DNA from: Verrucomicrobiales bacterium
GTDB taxonomy: Bacteria; Verrucomicrobiota; Verrucomicrobiia; Verrucomicrobiales; DEV007
Assembly: GCA_002698785.1 (NCBI GenBank)
Contig: PAAG01000059.1
Coordinates: 372,001-436,000 of the forward strand
Direction of reading: 5' to 3'
DNA length: 64,000 nt
The stretch's first letter is position 1; each line of letters starts with the position of its first letter. Below, in pieces: positions 59,689-64,000 of this stretch. The notes beneath the pieces were generated by a model that saw nothing but the letters and a program-made list of their open reading frames with translations, searched no databases and was not told the DNA's origin. The position numbers and the translations under genes are program-made.

Positions 59689-60141
59689 CTACTCTGCGGA
59701 GGGAAGCACACTAACAAGCTCCCTCCAATCACCCTTCAGAATGTATACCGGATCCAACCCCATCTGTTCGCGGAGGCGCTGAGAGACATCTGCGCTCTTT
59801 GCGCAACGATCTCCGTCGCAATACACAATCACCGGCCGCCCAAAAGCAGTCATAAGACTGTCGACGGCGGCCTCTACCGAGTCCTCCCACCGGTCCGTAT
59901 CAAGCAAGATGGCGCCAGGTAGATGCTCCTCGTCGTATTTGTCCTTTTTCCTCGCATCAACAAGAACGACGGGATCAGCTGCAATAAGTTCTTTCGCTTT
60001 CTCCACCGTGATCTGCCACCGGGCTACATCAGGATCTTCCACATAATACCAAGCCGGTCTTTTCGGATGAACAAACGCACTCACGACTGCTGCTATGACT
60101 GCAGCCATCAGAATGAGTGCTATTTGTTTCCAGGTCTTCAC
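59689..60141 (-). CDS. Membrane-anchored rhodanese-like protein
   Basis: The 150-residue protein has one N-terminal anchor helix (about 7-24) followed by a rhodanese domain with VVLVDARKKDKYDEEHLPGAILL and the active site IVYCDGDRC (Cys108, with Cys113 just after). Rhodaneses carry persulfide sulfur or act as redox and sulfur-delivery partners. It is the last gene of the cytochrome oxidase assembly operon, 9 nt after the DUF420-DUF1573 gene. A role in copper or sulfur handling is an inference from position. Confidence 0.87.
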   Translation of the reverse strand: MKTWKQIALILMAAVIAAVVSAFVHPKRPAWYYVEDPDVARWQITVEKAKELIAADPVVLVDARKKDKYDEEHLPGAILLDTDRWEDSVEAAVDSLMTAFGRPVIVYCDGDRCAKSADVSQRLREQMGLDPVYILKGDWRELVSVLPSAE

Positions 60142-60150
60142 AGCGTCCTT

Positions 60151-61290
60151 CTACTGAATGGAAAAATACGCCAGCGGCCTCGCATGCTGCTCTATCTCGC
60201 AGTCGGTCTCCATTCTCACGATGCCGAGCATGCTGCTCTCCGTCGAATCTGGCGTCAACTTCAGGCGATAGTGACGCCCCGCCTCCACTGTTTCCAGTTC
60301 GCAAGAAACTTCCTTTCTCTTGCTCTCGGCATTGAGAACTCGAATGGGCTCTTTCCGAAGAACACGAAAATCGACCGTTTTCGTTTCGACGTCGCTGTGG
60401 ATCTCCCATTTCGTCATCGGTGGTTCGATCAAATAAATCGGAGCAATCTCGATACGAGTTGTTAGCAAGACAGATCGCGGGCTCTGATCAGAAACGAGAG
60501 TAATCTTTCGATCGGATGTTCCCCGCATCTTCGATGTATCGAACACTCCGGTGATCGTTGCTGATTCACGCGCTGGGATCGGATCAACATCAATTGAAAC
60601 AGAGAGGCATGCACAGCCACTCTCCAGCTTGGTGATATCGACTGGCTTTTGTCCCACATTCTCCACTCGAAAAGTGACGGTCACTTCTTCCTGACCCGGG
60701 TCGGCTTTCACCGCCTGTAGCACTGGCGTGAACACCAATTCTCCAATTTTCTCTCGAGCCTCGAGAATCTTGGGCTTGTTTGAGTCCTCTTCAAGTCCGT
60801 GAGACGTCTCTACCACCTCAGTGATCGTCGGCCGAATGACTTTACCAGTCTCCTTCTTCTCTTCGGTTGGAGGAAACCACTGATAAATCATGAAGTAAAC
60901 GATCACCCCCGTCACAGAAACGAACAGCCAGGAGGGAAACGTGTAACGTGCAATCTTCTTGTGCTTATCAAACCTACCGCGAAGGGCCGCCACGAGAAGC
61001 ATGATGATAAACGGCAGATTAACGACCGCGAGAATAATGTGAGGGATCAGGATCGCGAAGTAAACCTTCCGAGCTGTCGGATACTCTTTCGGAAACTCTG
61101 TATGTCCCGCGCCATAGTGGTAGGTAAGGTAGCAGACAAGAAACACGGCCGAGCTGACCAGAGCTCCGATCATCACTTTCTTATGCGCCTCGCGCTTCCC
61201 GGATTTGATCAAAAGAAATCCGACGATCAGAAGGATCGTGCTTAACCCGTTCAGGGACGCATTAATCGGGGGAAAGATGCTGTAGTCCAT
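60151..61290 (-). CDS. DUF420 / DUF1573 fusion membrane protein
   Basis: The first ~155 residues are a DUF420 (CtaM-like) membrane domain of four helices with INASLNGLSTILLIVGF, KVMIGALVSSAVFLVCYLTYHY and IPHIILAVVNLPFI. The remainder is a DUF1573 domain (about 190-290) with VTFRVENVGQKPVDITKLESGCACLSVS and a following Ig-like segment. DUF420 proteins are linked to cytochrome c oxidase assembly. The gene is between SCO and the rhodanese in the same operon. The combination of the two domains in one protein is unusual; the meaning of the DUF1573 part is unknown. Confidence 0.85.
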   Translation of the reverse strand: MDYSIFPPINASLNGLSTILLIVGFLLIKSGKREAHKKVMIGALVSSAVFLVCYLTYHYGAGHTEFPKEYPTARKVYFAILIPHIILAVVNLPFIIMLLVAALRGRFDKHKKIARYTFPSWLFVSVTGVIVYFMIYQWFPPTEEKKETGKVIRPTITEVVETSHGLEEDSNKPKILEAREKIGELVFTPVLQAVKADPGQEEVTVTFRVENVGQKPVDITKLESGCACLSVSIDVDPIPARESATITGVFDTSKMRGTSDRKITLVSDQSPRSVLLTTRIEIAPIYLIEPPMTKWEIHSDVETKTVDFRVLRKEPIRVLNAESKRKEVSCELETVEAGRHYRLKLTPDSTESSMLGIVRMETDCEIEQHARPLAYFSIQ

Positions 61291-61297
61291 AGCAAAA

Positions 61298-62059
61298 TTA
61301 TTCGGGTTTCTCCTCCTGCAAATCTGACAGCTTCATCTCGGGATTCAGCACGAGCGTCACATCCCTGACAAGCCTCTCAAACTCCAATTCGCCCTGGGTC
61401 TTCGAACCTTCGTATGGGCGATTTGAATTCATCACATCGTAATAGCCACGAACATTTGCGTCCCCATCGACAAGGGCCAGGCGCTGGTCGTGGGCGAACT
61501 CACCTTGAGAAGGGATCAAGGCGGGATCTGTGATTTTCTCTGTCGCGAAAAACTTGAATTGCGAAATCATGTAGTCCGCAATTTCCTCGGGATCGCCGGT
61601 CAGGAACCACCAGTCTTCGGAGTCCACGCCTTTGTCTTTCACCCAGGCATCCATTTTCTCTGGAGTGTCTCCCGCCGGGTTCACACTGATGGAGACGAGG
61701 CGAAATTTCGGGTCATCGCCAAACTCTTCCTCCAGCGATTCCATGAATGCCGCCATCCCAAGGCATCCCGCTGGACAATCGGTGTATTGGTAGCCAGTGA
61801 CGTAGACTTTATCACGCAACTGACTCAGGGAAACTTCCTTACCATCGCGATTGATCGCATCCAGATCCGTTTCCAGCTTCGCCAGATAAGGAGGGCGCCA
61901 ATTCTCGATCTCGTAGTCTCTACGAATAAGGTAAGAGCGTGTCACGAAGACCGAACCGAAAATGATGATAGCGCAAACTCCGATAATCGAAGCCCACCAG
62001 GTGATCAGTTTCTGTCGGGTCACTTGTTCCGAATCTTCTTCCATGTTCACTGTTTCCAT
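61298..62059 (-). CDS. SCO1/SenC family copper-delivery protein
   Basis: SCO proteins deliver copper to CuA of cytochrome c oxidase or act in thiol redox. The 253-residue protein has an N-terminal anchor helix (about 22-40) and a thioredoxin-like domain with TDCPAGCLGMAAF (Cys95 and Cys99) and FAHDQRLAL with the third ligand His190. The C-x-x-x-C spacing is right for copper binding. It lies 12 nt after ctaB on the same strand. The TLL end of the domain is extended by a short charged tail. Confidence 0.92.
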   Translation of the reverse strand: METVNMEEDSEQVTRQKLITWWASIIGVCAIIIFGSVFVTRSYLIRRDYEIENWRPPYLAKLETDLDAINRDGKEVSLSQLRDKVYVTGYQYTDCPAGCLGMAAFMESLEEEFGDDPKFRLVSISVNPAGDTPEKMDAWVKDKGVDSEDWWFLTGDPEEIADYMISQFKFFATEKITDPALIPSQGEFAHDQRLALVDGDANVRGYYDVMNSNRPYEGSKTQGELEFERLVRDVTLVLNPEMKLSDLQEEKPE

Positions 62060-62071
62060 TACGACGCGAGA

Positions 62072-62998
62072 CTAGTTTTTGCCCCAGAAGAAATACGAAG
62101 CCACCATCATCAAAGGGAGATACAAAAGGGTGTAAAAGAATAACGTGCGGGCCTTCTCGCGATCACCTGTTTTCAAAAACTTCACTGCCAGCCAGACCAT
62201 CACGAGTCCCAGCAAAGTGCCCGGTATCGCACCCCAGGTAATCATCGAATCCAGAAGGAAAGGAAAGACGAGCCCCAGCAGAGTGACACACACCGAAAAA
62301 GCGATCGCGATACGTGCGGTTTTCTTTCCTGTCTCATCCGTATTCGACCACATCACGAAACCTCCTCGAGCATACTCCTCGCGATACATCCAGTTGATCG
62401 CGGCAAAGTGTGGCATCTGCCAAAAGAAGAGAAGCAGGAAGAGAAACAACGCACCGAAAGACAACAATGACTGCCCTCCCGCTGCCCAGCCGATCAGCGG
62501 CGGCAACGCTCCCGACACCGCACCGACCACAGTGTTGAACGTAGATACGCGTTTCATCGGCGTGTAAACGAAGAGGTAAGTCAGCAAGGTCGCAGCCGAC
62601 ATTCCCGCCGCCCAGATATCGACTTTTACGCCGAGGTGGATAATTCCGAAGGCGCATAGCAGCCAACCGATGATAAAGGCCATTGCCTTTGGCAATCGGT
62701 TTGCAGGAAGAGGACGATCCGAGGTCCTGCTCATTCTGGCGTCCGCCTCGACCTCCATGAGTTGATTGAACACAGCAGCACCGAAAGCGCAGAGAACAGT
62801 GCCGAAAATCATATTCAGGAACGTGGACCACAGAAATCCCCCGCCTCCTTTCACCGCCACGAGATACCCAAAGATGGCGGTGATCACGACGAGAACACTC
62901 AGTCGAGCCTTCGTCAGCATCATCAGGTCAGACTGCATCTGCTGAAAGATTCCAGCCGGGGCTCCTTTTGCCCCTGTCTCTGTTGTTTCCGTACTCAC
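62072..62998 (-). CDS. ctaB: Protoheme IX farnesyltransferase (heme O synthase)
   Basis: The enzyme adds a farnesyl tail to heme B. The 308-residue protein is polytopic and has the UbiA-type motif VFNQLMEVEADARMSRTSDRPLP, with Asn78, Asp86 and Arg88, TPMKRVSTFNTVVGAVSGALPPLIGWAA, and the MPHFAAINWMYREEYARGG segment. It lies between the ctaA (63028) and SCO genes in one operon. The usual name is CtaB/CyoE; ctaB is used because the operon is of cytochrome aa3 type. Confidence 0.94.
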   Translation of the reverse strand: MSTETTETGAKGAPAGIFQQMQSDLMMLTKARLSVLVVITAIFGYLVAVKGGGGFLWSTFLNMIFGTVLCAFGAAVFNQLMEVEADARMSRTSDRPLPANRLPKAMAFIIGWLLCAFGIIHLGVKVDIWAAGMSAATLLTYLFVYTPMKRVSTFNTVVGAVSGALPPLIGWAAGGQSLLSFGALFLFLLLFFWQMPHFAAINWMYREEYARGGFVMWSNTDETGKKTARIAIAFSVCVTLLGLVFPFLLDSMITWGAIPGTLLGLVMVWLAVKFLKTGDREKARTLFFYTLLYLPLMMVASYFFWGKN

Positions 62999-63027
62999 TT
63001 CCTCGAATTGTAGGCGAACATCCCCCG

Positions 63028-64000
63028 TTACGCGAGTCCCTCCTCAACGCCACTGGTACGAAAAGCTCGAACGACGAATACGAAACAAACGGCCAGAATC
63101 GCCAATCCGTTAAGCACGTGGAAATTCGTCAGCCAGAAGTGCTTACCAGTCGCAATCACCATGAGCCCTAGAGCGACCTGCCCGAGAAGAAGGCCAACAA
63201 TTACGCTCAGGTGAATCTTAGCACGTTTCATCGAATGACTTCGGATCGCCAGCAATCTCAAGAGAAATCCAATTGCGAAAAGGAACAGACAGAACCCGGT
63301 ATACTTGTGCAAAAACATCACCGCTATAATCGGTTCTTCGAACGAGGGAATCCATTTACCCTGCGTCTTCAACAGGTCGGTATCAGCCAGTCCAAAGCGA
63401 TGAAAATGCCGCATCGACGCACCGAAGATCAACTGGAGAGAAGTCAGGCCCACCAGTGCTACCCCACCCCACGAAAGAAGCGCGTTCTTCGCCCCCTGAC
63501 CGGAGAAGCCGAAGGTGCTCCATCGGGGCCCTGCAGCGAGGACAATCAGTATTAACAAGCAGAAGAACCCTTGGGCAAGGCACCCATGAATCACTGCAAA
63601 GGTATTCGAAATCTCCGTAACTCTCAGTCCACCGAGAATCGCTTGAACGGTAACCACCAGTAGCGCTAACGCCGAAAACTTCTGCACGAGTGACCACCCC
63701 CGTTTCATCCAACTCCAGATCAGCCATCCAACCGGGAGCAATCCCAACGCGACACCCGCGGACAGAAAGGTCTTCTTTCGCTCCACGTCGGTCCGCTCAG
63801 CACCAGCCACGATAAACACACCAAACACCACCGCCAACAGGAGAACTAACAGAACTACTTCGCCAAACTGCTTTTTTGAACGAATGTAGGACCACGAGAA
63901 CATAGCCAGCACCAGTAGTCCCACTAACGTCGCCAATAGACGATGACTGTGCTCCAGGAACGGGACCATATTGCTCAACCATCCAGTCGGATTCACCGAA
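63028..64000 (-). CDS. ctaA: Heme A synthase CtaA/COX15-like (partial, 5' end outside window)
   Basis: The open frame continues to the window edge at 64000. The visible part (about 324 residues) begins within the FLEHSHRLLATLVGLL segment, which is the first conserved His helix of heme A synthases. It continues with GGLRVTE, IHGCLAQGFF, then FLHKYTGFCLFLF and NFHVLNGLAILAV, with His in each pair. The N-terminal helix and extracellular Cys loop lie outside. The GTG at 63996 is an internal codon and not a proposed start. It is the first visible gene of the oxidase assembly operon on the minus strand. Confidence 0.88.
   Translation of the reverse strand, partial: SVNPTGWLSNMVPFLEHSHRLLATLVGLLVLAMFSWSYIRSKKQFGEVVLLVLLLAVVFGVFIVAGAERTDVERKKTFLSAGVALGLLPVGWLIWSWMKRGWSLVQKFSALALLVVTVQAILGGLRVTEISNTFAVIHGCLAQGFFCLLILIVLAAGPRWSTFGFSGQGAKNALLSWGGVALVGLTSLQLIFGASMRHFHRFGLADTDLLKTQGKWIPSFEEPIIAVMFLHKYTGFCLFLFAIGFLLRLLAIRSHSMKRAKIHLSVIVGLLLGQVALGLMVIATGKHFWLTNFHVLNGLAILAVCFVFVVRAFRTSGVEEGLA

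Noticed and set aside
1-64000. CRISPR array, tRNA or rRNA genes
   Set aside because: I found no regularly spaced direct repeats of CRISPR type and no cloverleaf with a T-arm consensus outside coding sequence; a dedicated search would be needed to exclude divergent cases.

Overview
The window looks like chromosomal DNA from a Gram-negative, aerobic member of the PVC group, most likely Verrucomicrobiota. This is inferred from gene content, not from an rRNA. Pointers are two formylglycine sulfatases, a DUF1080/SMP-30 fusion, PQQ-like propeller proteins, many short secreted proteins of unknown family, lipoprotein signals with an Lnt acyltransferase, and heme A-dependent oxidase assembly genes. 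No rRNA, tRNA or CRISPR array was found. Coding density is high and both strands are used.

Layout: 1-4446 (minus) is a purine operon (purC-like, purS-like, purL, purQ, the last cut by the window edge). 4513-9194 (minus) holds a lipoprotein with an I78-like domain, an unknown secreted protein, an EF-hand/serine hydrolase fusion, a CAP-domain protein and an AI-2E-family permease. 9315-10889 is a membrane-anchored PQQ-like propeller. 10895-16631 (minus) is a tight four-gene unit: TolC-like outer-membrane protein, a shortened SecA paralogue, a HlyD-like adaptor and a small protein. It is the best candidate here for an undescribed system, a possible SecA-driven envelope export machine. 16826-23758 holds YjbQ, a glycoside hydrolase/GT2 fusion and an SbcD/SbcC-like nuclease pair.

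24032-29234 is an accessory stretch of short, mostly unrecognised minus-strand genes, with an orphan antitoxin-like gene and an orphan terminase small-subunit-like gene, bordered by intergenic repeats. 29343-32269 is a sulfatase plus DUF1080/SMP-30 pair. REP-like palindromes occur at 23.98, 32.3-32.46, 40.63 and 41.30 kb; the last two flank a REP-associated tyrosine transposase as inverted copies. 32596-33764 carries two paralogous stand-alone cyclic-nucleotide-binding-domain proteins, followed by a photolyase-related/SDR pair, a small basic protein, hisD, an rRNA methyltransferase and a phosphohexomutase.

41353-57737 is mixed core genome: lnt, a zincin with a VHL-like C-terminal domain, a LysR regulator, a PQQ-like protein, panC, an MscS channel, a DUF3365 heme lipoprotein, nadB, a family 4-like uracil-DNA glycosylase, PspA and a WYL regulator. 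57798-59681 has a gamma-glutamylcyclotransferase-like gene and a second sulfatase. 59689-64000 (minus) is a cytochrome oxidase biogenesis operon: ctaA (partial), ctaB, SCO, a DUF420-DUF1573 fusion and a rhodanese.
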